NCBI GenBank assembly: GCA_023957335.1
Contig: JAMLHC010000003.1
Coordinates: forward strand, 62,001 to 126,000
From: Bacteroidota bacterium
GTDB lineage: Bacteria > Bacteroidota > Bacteroidia > NS11-12g > UBA955
Direction: 5' to 3'
Length of the DNA: 64,000 nt
Shown here: positions 28,214 through 34,852 of the stretch, piece by piece
Position numbering within the stretch: the stretch's first letter is position 1
How the letters are laid out: every line of letters starts with the position of its first letter
The notes under the pieces: model-generated
Told to the model about the DNA's origin: nothing
Seen by the model: only the letters and a program-made list of their open reading frames with translations
Database searches by the model: none
Position numbers and translations under genes: made by a program

Positions 28214-28590
28214 AAGCAGTTCTGTAAGCCGGGTTCTGTTTTCGGCAAGCCGAATTTTGTCATTTATCTGGGAATGGTTTCGCAACCAAACTCTATCAGC
28301 CCACCCACTGACCTGCTAACTATGTTAAGCTTGGGCGAACAGCCCTCCAAGGTCAGCTTATTTGGCTTTTCAGTGTATGAGGTTTATTCAGTCTGTATGT
28401 TGCCACACAAACTCGCAGGCTCTTACCCTGCATTTTCACCCTTACCCTTCGACAATCTCAGGGCGGTTATTTTCTGTAATACTGTCTGTATTCTGCGAGA
28501 GCAAAACCCTTCCTGTTAGGAAGCATACTGTTCTGTACTGCCCGGACTTTCCTCCCCGCACGGGTGTGCGAAGCGACAAAAAGAACTGCT
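28214..28590 (-). ncRNA. rnpB: RNase P RNA (catalytic RNA, type A)
   Basis: RNA subunit of RNase P, which removes 5' leaders from tRNA precursors. On the minus strand the 5' part contains the conserved GAGGAAAGTCCGGGC core, the 3' part ACAGAACCCGGCTTAC, and between them a segment with GTGGGTGGGCTGATAGAG. The ends pair as helix P1 (AGCAGTTCT with AGAACTGCT). The last P1 strand runs directly into eight U residues, so P1 plus the U-run probably ends transcription. The 5' end lies immediately next to the CCA of tRNA-Leu. Exact ends are inferred from P1 pairing. Confidence 0.93.
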
Positions 28591-28678
28591 TGGTACCCGA
28601 GGCGGGACTTGAACCCGCACAACCGATAAAGGTCACAGGATTTTAAGTCCTGCGTGTCTACCATTCCACCACTCGGGC
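28591..28678 (-). tRNA. tRNA-Leu (anticodon UAA)
   Basis: An 88-nucleotide class II tRNA. The anticodon arm has CAGGACTTAAAATCCTG with anticodon TAA; the long variable arm is GTGACCTTTATCGGTT and the T-arm GCGGGTTCAAGTCCCGC. Acceptor strands GCCCGAG and CTCGGGT pair with a terminal G-U, followed by A and an encoded CCA. The CCA runs straight into the RNase P RNA on the same strand. Confidence 0.95.
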
Positions 28679-28700
28679 AGTTTGTGATGTATATGAACAA

Positions 28701-28724
28701 AAAATCCCGTCTGTGCGGGATTTT
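28701..28724 (-). terminator. Hairpin terminator just after tRNA-Gly
   Basis: On the minus strand AAAATCCCG, a 6-base loop and CGGGATTTT form a 9-bp stem followed by a T-rich run (TTTTTTGTT). It lies 1 base after the 3' end of tRNA-Gly and 22 bases before tRNA-Leu, so it may end the tRNA-Gly transcript; read-through or a separate promoter would be needed for tRNA-Leu and rnpB. Confidence 0.65.
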
Positions 28725-28725
28725 G

Positions 28726-28798
28726 AGCGAGAAACGAGGTTCGAACTCGCGACCTCAACCTTGGCAAGGTTGCGCTCTACCAACTGAGCTATTCTCGC
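28726..28798 (-). tRNA. tRNA-Gly (anticodon GCC)
   Basis: A 73-nucleotide tRNA: acceptor GCGAGAA pairs with TTCTCGC, discriminator U as in bacterial glycine tRNAs, D-arm AGCTCAGTTGGTAGAGC, anticodon arm CAACCTTGCCAAGGTTG with GCC, T-arm CGCGAGTTCGAACCTCG. CCA is not encoded. Confidence 0.95.
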
Positions 28799-28841
28799 TT
28801 AATCTGTTATTTGTGTGAACGCACTAATGCGAAGATAAGGG

Positions 28842-28988
28842 TTACTTATCTTCCAATATAATTCCGGACTCTCCTTTGTAGGGAGATTTGATGTAAACAA
28901 TCTTCTTCAGATTGGTAATATCTATCGTTCTCTGCTTTGCCCTGCTGATATTCTTTCTAGCCTTTCTTCTTATTATTGTAATTGCCAT
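28842..28988 (-). CDS. Small basic protein, 48 residues
   Basis: A short open frame on the minus strand just upstream of tRNA-Gly, starting MAITIIRRKARKNISRAKQR and ending SGIILEDK. The N-terminal half is strongly basic (9 Arg/Lys in 20 residues) and helical; the C-terminal half is mixed. Small Arg/Lys-rich proteins with a similar start are common in Bacteroidota as unannotated conserved proteins, and the composition suggests nucleic-acid or ribosome binding, but I cannot name it. Support is an ATG start, good codon use and the fact that it fills an otherwise empty gap. Confidence 0.55.
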   Translation of the reverse strand: MAITIIRRKARKNISRAKQRTIDITNLKKIVYIKSPYKGESGIILEDK

Positions 28989-29073
28989 CGTCCTAAAATT
29001 TAGAGGTGCAAAAGTATGTATTTTTTCTTACAATGCAATTTTCAAAAATATTTTTTTTTAATCCCCTGCCATA

Positions 29074-29256
29074 TCACGCAGAGTGCCGCTCAGGCACACG
29101 GAGCAGTATTGCTTCGTCTGCCAGCGAACAAAACGGAATATCGTCTATATGCGCCCTGAACTCGCTCCCAGCTTCTGCCACAAAACCCGGACGCAGCCGT
29201 ATCTCCTGAGAGGACTGAAACGTTACTTTGCCGCTGTCTGCTGATACAACATCCAT
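29074..29256 (-). pseudogene. Truncated T9SS-protein fragment, duplicate of part of the gene at 29956-30414
   Basis: A 60-codon frame beginning 3 bases after the lipoprotein stop. It carries DSGKVTFQSSQEIRLRPGFVAE and GSEFRAHIDDIPFCSL, the strand-rich element that usually precedes the sorting domain in Bacteroidota secreted proteins, then diverges into a short unrelated tail (ERHSA) and stops. It has no signal peptide and no sorting domain. The first 40 codons are nearly identical to the larger gene 1.1 kb upstream on this strand, so this is a partial duplication, most likely not functional. Confidence 0.6.
29124..29244 (-). repeat. 121-bp direct repeat, copy 1
   Basis: Matches 30270-30390 with the same length and 4 mismatches. 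Both copies are in the coding frame of the FQSSQEIRLR(P/S)GF segment. Confidence 0.85.
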
Positions 29257-29259
29257 TGC

Positions 29260-29946
29260 TCAATATTCTATATAGATACTGTCTATGTGGGGATGGCCTG
29301 TAATTTCAGGGGACAAGTAAACTTCTGGTTTTGGCTTGCCATTGTTAACTTTTCCTGCATGAATACTAAACTCTGTATTAGGTACTTTAATGGTTTTTAT
29401 CAAACCATTAAAGTTACCTAATACAGTATCAATTTCATAGCCATCAGGGAATGGTTCTGTTATACTAGTAAAAAATTTTCTATGATAAATAAAGAAAGTA
29501 TCCTTCCCACTAAGCTTCCCATTGGTATTAAGAAATATAGCCGCCCAGCCGTGAGGAGGCTTGTAAAACTCCACAGTTACATCTGTGTTGATAGGGATTA
29601 GAAATTCTGCATCCTTGTATAAGCCCGTCAAGTCCTGTGTGAATTTTAAAAACTTCCCTTTTCTTTGGTGCGAATAGCTAAACTCAATATACCCGTCATT
29701 GTTTGATTTGGCTGTTCCGATAGTAGATTGCCACACATACCCGTCTTTCGTGTTAAGCCAGCCCTTATCCTTGTCGTAAACCCCTACATCAAAAGACTGA
29801 TTCCCATACGGGGTTTTACTCTCCCCTATGTACATATACCCTTTTACCGTATAGGTCTGTTGTTGTTTCTTGCAAGAAGCAAGACAAACAATGCTCCCTG
29901 TTATTGTAAACAGCAGAGCAATCCAAATTACATTTTGTGTTTTCAT
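29260..29946 (-). CDS. Lipoprotein of unknown function
   Basis: A 228-residue protein with a lipoprotein signal: hydrophobic segment and lipobox LASC with Cys at residue 25, followed by KKQQQ. The mature part looks all-beta: TYTVKGYMYIGESKTPYGNQSFDVGVYD resembles the start of a carboxypeptidase-regulatory or DUF5017-like beta domain, and a second beta domain covers the C-terminal half. I do not recognise a family. It lies between two duplicated T9SS-protein fragments on the same strand with 9- and 3-base gaps, so all three may be one transcript. Confidence 0.75.
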   Translation of the reverse strand: MKTQNVIWIALLFTITGSIVCLASCKKQQQTYTVKGYMYIGESKTPYGNQSFDVGVYDKDKGWLNTKDGYVWQSTIGTAKSNNDGYIEFSYSHQRKGKFLKFTQDLTGLYKDAEFLIPINTDVTVEFYKPPHGWAAIFLNTNGKLSGKDTFFIYHRKFFTSITEPFPDGYEIDTVLGNFNGLIKTIKVPNTEFSIHAGKVNNGKPKPEVYLSPEITGHPHIDSIYIEY

Positions 29947-29955
29947 GGCTTTTTA

Positions 29956-30414
29956 TTATTGAGTGATGATAAATTTAAACGGACTGATGTCAGGGCTGTC
30001 TGCAACCAAAAAATAAAGCCCCGAAGCATGAAGCTCCATAGTCGTAATCTCCGCTTGGGGGGCTTCTGTTACAAAAGTATGCAAAACAGCACCCAACGAG
30101 TTAAAAAGATAATAAGTCCCTGCTTGCGGGAAAACAATACTTACACTCCCTGTGCTCGGATTGGGATATACTACAATTTTATGTTCGGAGTTTGTAACCG
30201 CAATATTTTCAACCCCAAGCGGAAACACCATGGCGTGAGGGATAACAGAATCCATCTCCCACTTGGTAAGCGAACAAAACGGTATATCGTCTATATACGC
30301 CCTGAACTCGCTCCCCGCTTCTGCCACAAAACCCGAACGCAGCCGTATCTCCTGAGAGGACTGAAACGTTACTTTGCCGCTGTCTGCTGACAATATATCC
30401 ATTAATGTTAACAT
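29956..30414 (-). CDS. T9SS type A sorting-domain protein, apparently lacking its N-terminal part
   Basis: A 152-residue frame with the FQSSQEIRLRSGF / GSEFRAYIDD element followed by a full type A type IX secretion domain: KIVVYPNPSTGSVSIVFPQ, a middle strand pair, and LHASGLYFLVADS ending in FIITQ. There is no signal peptide in this frame. In the next frame an ATG 55 bases upstream gives MHLFFILFLLCSTTCLPSH, which looks like a signal peptide; a single frameshift would join it to this frame. So this is either a truncated remnant or a frameshifted small secreted protein. Confidence 0.6.
   Translation of the reverse strand: MLTLMDILSADSGKVTFQSSQEIRLRSGFVAEAGSEFRAYIDDIPFCSLTKWEMDSVIPHAMVFPLGVENIAVTNSEHKIVVYPNPSTGSVSIVFPQAGTYYLFNSLGAVLHTFVTEAPQAEITTMELHASGLYFLVADSPDISPFKFIITQ
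30270..30390 (-). repeat. 121-bp direct repeat, copy 2
   Basis: About 97% identical to 29124-29244 by eye (4 mismatches). It covers the codons for DSGKVTFQSSQ through IPFCSL. Confidence 0.85.
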
Positions 30415-30575
30415 GGCTTGGAAGGCAAGTTGTACTGCAAAGTAAAAACAATATAAAAAATAAATGCAAATTTTGGGGAGATAAAAATAAATTGCAACAC
30501 AGCAGTTCCTGTTCGCGTTTTTATTTGCGCCCGTGTTGCAGGATTGGCAAATAAGGCTTTTATTTGTTGCCTCTC

Positions 30576-30686
30576 ATGAAAATCCAAGAACCTTTTGACG
30601 GAGCATTCAGGTGGTTTGTATTTGTGCTGATGTGGCTGTTGCTGCTCATTGTTTTGTTTGGCTTATTGACCCGTTATTTTTCATAA
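30576..30686 (+). CDS. 36-residue single-span membrane microprotein
   Basis: A short frame starting MKIQEPFDGAFRWFVF and ending LLTRYFS, with one strongly hydrophobic segment (FVLMWLLLLIVLFGLL) covering most of its length and a charged start. The TAA is 3 bases before the ATG of the sodium:solute symporter, a spacing typical of translational coupling. Small single-span partners are known for several secondary transporters, so a symporter accessory subunit is a reasonable inference, but there is no direct evidence. Confidence 0.55.
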   Translation: MKIQEPFDGAFRWFVFVLMWLLLLIVLFGLLTRYFS

Positions 30687-30689
30687 ACT

Positions 30690-32384
30690 ATGTCGTGGAT
30701 TGATTGGTCTGTATTGATTTTTACCCTTGTTCTGATTGTGGTAGCGGGCATCTACAAAGGTCGAGGACAGAAGGATTTGAAAGGCTATTTTTTGGGCGAC
30801 AATTCTCTTTCGTGGTACAAGGTCATGTTTTCTGTGATGGCAACGCAGGCAAGTGCTATTACTTTTCTGTCAGCACCGGGTCAGGCGTTTACAGACGGAA
30901 TGCGTTTTGTGCAATACTATTTCGGCTTGCCTCTTGCCATGATTGTGGTGTCTGCGGTTTTGGTGCCGGCTTATCATCGCTTGAAGGTGGTAACGGCTTA
31001 TGAGTTTCTGGAGCAACGCTTTGATGTGCGCGTGCGCGTACTGACGGCTTTTCTGTTTTTGTTGCAGCGCGGACTGGCAACGGGACTGACTATCTATGCT
31101 CCGGCTTTGGTGTTGTCATCCCTTTTGGGCTGGAACATCTATGTAACTTGTGTGGCAATGGGGTTGCTGGTGGTCATATACACTCTCACGGGCGGGGCTA
31201 AGGCGGTTGCACATACACAACTGCAACAGATGATAGTGATTCTGGCGGGTATGTTCTTTGCGGGCTATATGATTTTCACACTCATGCCTCCCGATGTCAG
31301 CTTTATGAACAGCCTGCACCTGAGCGGAAAAGCAGGAAAACTCAATGCACTGGTTACTGATTTTGACTTGTCGGATAAATACAATGTGTGGAGCGGGTTG
31401 CTGGGTGGTTTTTTTCTGGCTTTGAGTTATTTCGGAACAGACCAGTCGCAAGTAGGACGTTATTTGGCAGGCAAATCCATAAAGGAAAGCACACAGGGTT
31501 TGCTCATGAATGCAGTGGTTAAAATTCCGATGCAGTTCGGGATATTGTTTATTGGTGTGGCTCTCTATGTGTTTTATATTTTTGCTCCACAACCATTGGT
31601 TTTTAACAATAAACTGATGGAACAGGTTCAGGCAACGCCTTATGCAGCAGAGTACCGCAGCTATGAACAAAAGTTTACTGTTTTGGAAGAAGAACACAAG
31701 AAGACAGCCCGCGATTTTCTTAATTATTACAAAACAAAAAATGAAGCCGGTATAGAACAAACAAGCATTCAACTCAAAGAAATTGAGCATGACAAACAAG
31801 TCTTGCGAAAAGATGCAAAAACCCTGATAAATAAAGCAGTACCCACAGCAGACACCAACGACACCAATTATATTTTTCTCTATTTTGTATTGCATCATTT
31901 GCCGGTCGGCTTAATCGGACTGCTGATTGCCGTTATTTTTTCTGCTTCATGGAGTTCTACTTCATCCGAGTTGAATGCGTTGTCGGGCACGGTGGTAATT
32001 GATTTCTACAAAAGGCTTTTTAAGACCCAAGCCAGCGACAGGCACTATGTGAATGTATCTAAAATTGCTACCGCAATATGGGGCATTATAGCTGTTATGT
32101 TTGCGTTTTTGGCAACCCGACTCGACAGCCTTATTGAAGCCGTAAACCTGCTGGGGTCTTTATTCTACGGAACTATTTTAGGAGTGTTTGTTACTGCTTT
32201 TGTCAGCAAAAAATTGAATTCAACGGCTGTGCTGTGGGCAACTGTATTGAGTGAAATTTTAGTCATCTCCCTGTATTTCAAAGATGTAGTTGCTTTCCTC
32301 TGGCTGAATATGATAGGATGTGTGCTGGTGGTGGGTTTGAGTTTTATTTTGAACCTGATGATACCACAAAAACAGAAGCTTTGA
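30690..32384 (+). CDS. Sodium:solute symporter (SSS family)
   Basis: A 564-residue inner-membrane secondary transporter of the LeuT-fold SSS family (PutP/SGLT type). The first helix starts WSVLIFTLVLIVVAGIYKGRG; the loop DLKGYFLGDNSLSW and the segment VMATQASAITFLSAPGQAF (family Na-binding region) are clear. Helix 8 region SASWSSTSSELNALSGTVVIDFYKR carries the conserved Ser/Thr residues of the second sodium site. Residues of about 305-390 are a hydrophilic, coiled-coil-like insertion between two helices, longer than in standard members. The substrate cannot be predicted; sugars, amino acids and sialic acid are all possible. It is paired with a small membrane protein upstream. Confidence 0.93.
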   Translation: MSWIDWSVLIFTLVLIVVAGIYKGRGQKDLKGYFLGDNSLSWYKVMFSVMATQASAITFLSAPGQAFTDGMRFVQYYFGLPLAMIVVSAVLVPAYHRLKVVTAYEFLEQRFDVRVRVLTAFLFLLQRGLATGLTIYAPALVLSSLLGWNIYVTCVAMGLLVVIYTLTGGAKAVAHTQLQQMIVILAGMFFAGYMIFTLMPPDVSFMNSLHLSGKAGKLNALVTDFDLSDKYNVWSGLLGGFFLALSYFGTDQSQVGRYLAGKSIKESTQGLLMNAVVKIPMQFGILFIGVALYVFYIFAPQPLVFNNKLMEQVQATPYAAEYRSYEQKFTVLEEEHKKTARDFLNYYKTKNEAGIEQTSIQLKEIEHDKQVLRKDAKTLINKAVPTADTNDTNYIFLYFVLHHLPVGLIGLLIAVIFSASWSSTSSELNALSGTVVIDFYKRLFKTQASDRHYVNVSKIATAIWGIIAVMFAFLATRLDSLIEAVNLLGSLFYGTILGVFVTAFVSKKLNSTAVLWATVLSEILVISLYFKDVVAFLWLNMIGCVLVVGLSFILNLMIPQKQKL

Positions 32385-32507
32385 GTTTAATAATTTCCAC
32401 ACAATGCAGGTGAGTTATTTGGCTATCTATGTTGCCATTTATTATCAGATATTTGCAGACGGAGAATTGGCAGTAAATAGTCTTTTTATTCATAATAAGT
32501 AGATATC

Positions 32508-33179
32508 ATGGTGCGCAAGAAAAAGAAAGGTAAAAAGATATTTTGGTTGTTTCTGTTAGCACTGCTCGCAGCTACTTCAATATACATTTACAAGCACCGC
32601 ATTCAATCGCTCAAATATTTTGAAACTCAATTTAATCCCTCAGGTTTAGAGCAAGTAGAAATTAATTATGGCAAGAACATAGAATTAGCTGCGAAGACTT
32701 TTAACCTTCCTCCTCATTTTCTAAAAGCCTTATGTATGCTTGAATGTTCGGGCAGAAAGGTGGTTAAACCTCGCTTTGAATCCCATGTTTATAAGAAACT
32801 TAAGAAAGTGAAAGAAGGCACACTTTCTAATTACGAGCATGTTACCCCCGAAATGTTGCGCGATGCAAGCGATGATGCACTGCGCAATTTAGCAAGTTCT
32901 TGGGGACCGTTTCAGTTGATGGGGTACAAATGTCTGTTGTTGAATATCAAAATCGCGGATATCAGGAGCGATGATGCAGTTTATTGGGGCGTAAAATGGA
33001 TTAATGAAACCTATGGCAATTTGCTTCGCAAAGGCAAATACAAAGATGCTTTCCATATTCACAACACCGGCAGACCGCACCCGGCAGGAATGCCCAGCAC
33101 TTACGACCCTAACTACATAACAAAAGGTATGAAGTATATGAATTACTTCAATAAACCCAAGATTCAAAAAGCCGAATAA
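32508..33179 (+). CDS. Membrane-anchored N-acetylmuramidase-like peptidoglycan hydrolase
   Basis: A 223-residue protein with a basic N-terminus (MVRKKKKGKK), one membrane span (residues 11-27) and a periplasmic lysozyme-fold domain. Signs of the N-acetylmuramidase family are the candidate catalytic Glu in LCMLECSGRK, the FESHVYKKL segment, LASSWGPFQLMGYK and the helical C-terminal part with DAFHIHNTGRPHP. Lytic transglycosylase is the alternative because both share this fold. It would cut glycan strands in the periplasm or during division. The gene is alone, with about 120 bases of non-coding sequence before it. Confidence 0.8.
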   Translation: MVRKKKKGKKIFWLFLLALLAATSIYIYKHRIQSLKYFETQFNPSGLEQVEINYGKNIELAAKTFNLPPHFLKALCMLECSGRKVVKPRFESHVYKKLKKVKEGTLSNYEHVTPEMLRDASDDALRNLASSWGPFQLMGYKCLLLNIKIADIRSDDAVYWGVKWINETYGNLLRKGKYKDAFHIHNTGRPHPAGMPSTYDPNYITKGMKYMNYFNKPKIQKAE

Positions 33180-33282
33180 AGAATTAGCAGTTTATCTGAT
33201 AAAGAAAAAACTTTATTAAAAACTAATTTACAAAGTCATTCTTAGAGAGTAAATATCCATTTTCAGTATTATCATAAATTGA

Positions 33283-34254
33283 TTACGATAATGGTGTCAA
33301 ACCTAATGTTTCTTTTACTGAATAAGCATTTCTGTCTCTGCTGTCTCGCGTAATCAGTTCTCCAAGAAAACCTGCCAGAAAGAGTTGCACACCCAAAATC
33401 ATACAGAGCAATGCAATATAAAAATAAGGGGTAGAAGTTACTAAAGGTGCTTGATGACCATTATACAAAGCCCACATTTTATGAATTCCAATACCGAGCG
33501 AAGTGCAAAACCCCAAGAAGAAAAACAACACGCCCCATACGCCAAAAAAGTGCATGGGTTTTTTTGCAAATCTTCCTACAAAAGTCAGCGTCAACAAGTC
33601 CAAGAATCCATTGACGAATCGGTTTAATCCAAACTTTGTTTTCCCGTATTTGCGTGCCCTGTGCTGCACAACCTTCTCACCAATTTTTCTAAATCCTGCA
33701 TTCTTTGCTAAAACCGGGATGTAGCGGTGCATATCACCATATAGTTCAATATTGTTTACCACTTCGTGTGTATAAGCTTTCAGACCGCAGTTCATGTCGT
33801 GCAGTTTCAGCCCCGAAAGCTTTCTGTTCACTCCGTTATAAAGTTTTGACGGAATATTTTTGGTAAATGTATTGTCATGACGCACTTTCTTCCAACCGCT
33901 GACCAAGTCAAATCCCTCCTCTTTAATCATGCGATAGAGTTCGGGTATTTCATCGGGACTGTCTTGCAGGTCGGCATCCATTGTAATCACAACTTCTCCT
34001 TTAGATTTGGCGAACCCTTCATTCAATGCAGCAGACTTCCCGTAATTTCTCCTAAAACGAATGCCTTTGATATCCGGGTTGCGTGCGTTGAGAGCACTAA
34101 TGATTTTCCAACTATTGTCAGTACTTCCGTCATCAACCATAATAACTTCATAAGAAAAATTGTTTTTTTCCATCACGGATTCTATCCATTCAATCAGTTC
34201 GGGAATGGATTCATCTTCGTTCAGAAGCGGTATGACAACAGAGATATTTTTCAT
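33283..34254 (-). CDS. Glycosyltransferase family 2, dolichol/polyprenyl-phosphate sugar synthase-like with C-terminal helices
   Basis: A 323-residue membrane-bound GT-A enzyme. The N-terminus ISVVIPLLNEDESIPEL is the nucleotide-sugar site, VDDGSTDNSW follows, and TMDADLQDSPDEIP is the DXD metal motif. FGLNRFVNGFLDLLTLTFV is a membrane-associated amphipathic segment, and two helices (residues about 235-260 and 270-300) close the protein. This is the GtrB/ArnC/DPM1 layout: sugar transfer to undecaprenyl phosphate. It is the last gene of a minus-strand run with DUF4199, dihydroorotase-like and BatA-like genes with 9-15 base gaps. Confidence 0.92.
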   Translation of the reverse strand: MKNISVVIPLLNEDESIPELIEWIESVMEKNNFSYEVIMVDDGSTDNSWKIISALNARNPDIKGIRFRRNYGKSAALNEGFAKSKGEVVITMDADLQDSPDEIPELYRMIKEEGFDLVSGWKKVRHDNTFTKNIPSKLYNGVNRKLSGLKLHDMNCGLKAYTHEVVNNIELYGDMHRYIPVLAKNAGFRKIGEKVVQHRARKYGKTKFGLNRFVNGFLDLLTLTFVGRFAKKPMHFFGVWGVLFFFLGFCTSLGIGIHKMWALYNGHQAPLVTSTPYFYIALLCMILGVQLFLAGFLGELITRDSRDRNAYSVKETLGLTPLS

Positions 34255-34263
34255 AGATAGTGT

Positions 34264-34845
34264 TTATTCCTGTGGAAATTCTTTCTTAAATCCAAGACCT
34301 ACCAACAGACTGAGAATAAAAGACCAAAAACATGAAAACAAAACAGACATGATTAGCAAAATGGGAGGTGAAAGAAAAAACTTAGCAAATTTAATTGCCA
34401 TTGCTTTTGCATTTTCATAATCCTCTGTTGACATAGTAGAAGCAGTTTTTTCAAGTTCTTCAGTAATGCGCAACTCAATGTCCAGATTGGCATCATACAT
34501 ATATTGTGCTTTCAAAATCGCGTATATACCTGTGAGCAAACCGCTGAACAAACCTACCAAAGCCCCAATACCCATGATTCTTTTATAAGGAATAAAACCC
34601 TGTAAATCTTTAAATGAATGTTCTTTGGCAGCTAAATAAATGGTGAGCGCACCCAGAATTACCATTTGCAATATTGAAAGCCCGCCACTACTTGTAGCAG
34701 TAGGGTTGTTGGTAATAATGAAAAATGTCAGGTCTATAATGATTGTAAGGAGAGCGAGCAATATGCCGTATTTGAGTGCGACTTTATATGGTTTGTGCGT
34801 TTTCAGCAAACTTGGATAGTCTGTATGGTTTTCATTGTATTCCAT
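34264..34845 (-). CDS. DUF4199 family membrane protein
   Basis: A 193-residue inner-membrane protein with four helices at about residues 24-44, 60-75, 95-115 and 157-185 and a hydrophilic loop between the third and fourth, the DUF4199 pattern. GFIPYKRIMGIGALVGLFSGLLTGIY is the most conserved part. The family is restricted largely to Bacteroidota and has no known function. It sits between a GT2 enzyme (9 bases) and the dihydroorotase homologue (7 bases), so all three are probably one transcript. Confidence 0.85.
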   Translation of the reverse strand: MEYNENHTDYPSLLKTHKPYKVALKYGILLALLTIIIDLTFFIITNNPTATSSGGLSILQMVILGALTIYLAAKEHSFKDLQGFIPYKRIMGIGALVGLFSGLLTGIYAILKAQYMYDANLDIELRITEELEKTASTMSTEDYENAKAMAIKFAKFFLSPPILLIMSVLFSCFWSFILSLLVGLGFKKEFPQE

Positions 34846-34852
34846 TGTTTTC

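Noticed and set aside
29728..30390. 220-residue plus-strand frame across the lipoprotein start and the T9SS fragment
   Set aside because: Antisense to two coding frames with clear lipobox and sorting-domain motifs; no recognisable protein features.
30490..30541. Inverted repeat TGCAACAC / GTGTTGCA before the membrane microprotein
   Set aside because: Arms are 8 bases with a loop of about 35 bases; could be chance, and no promoter element is placed relative to it.
31116..31898. 260-residue minus-strand frame opposite the sodium:solute symporter
   Set aside because: Entirely antisense to a well supported transporter; Cys- and His-rich composition is typical of shadow frames.
32404..32505. Short frame MQVSYLAIYV... 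between the symporter and the muramidase gene
   Set aside because: About 32 codons with no hydrophobic segment of membrane length, no promoter or ribosome site; the gap is better seen as leader sequence.
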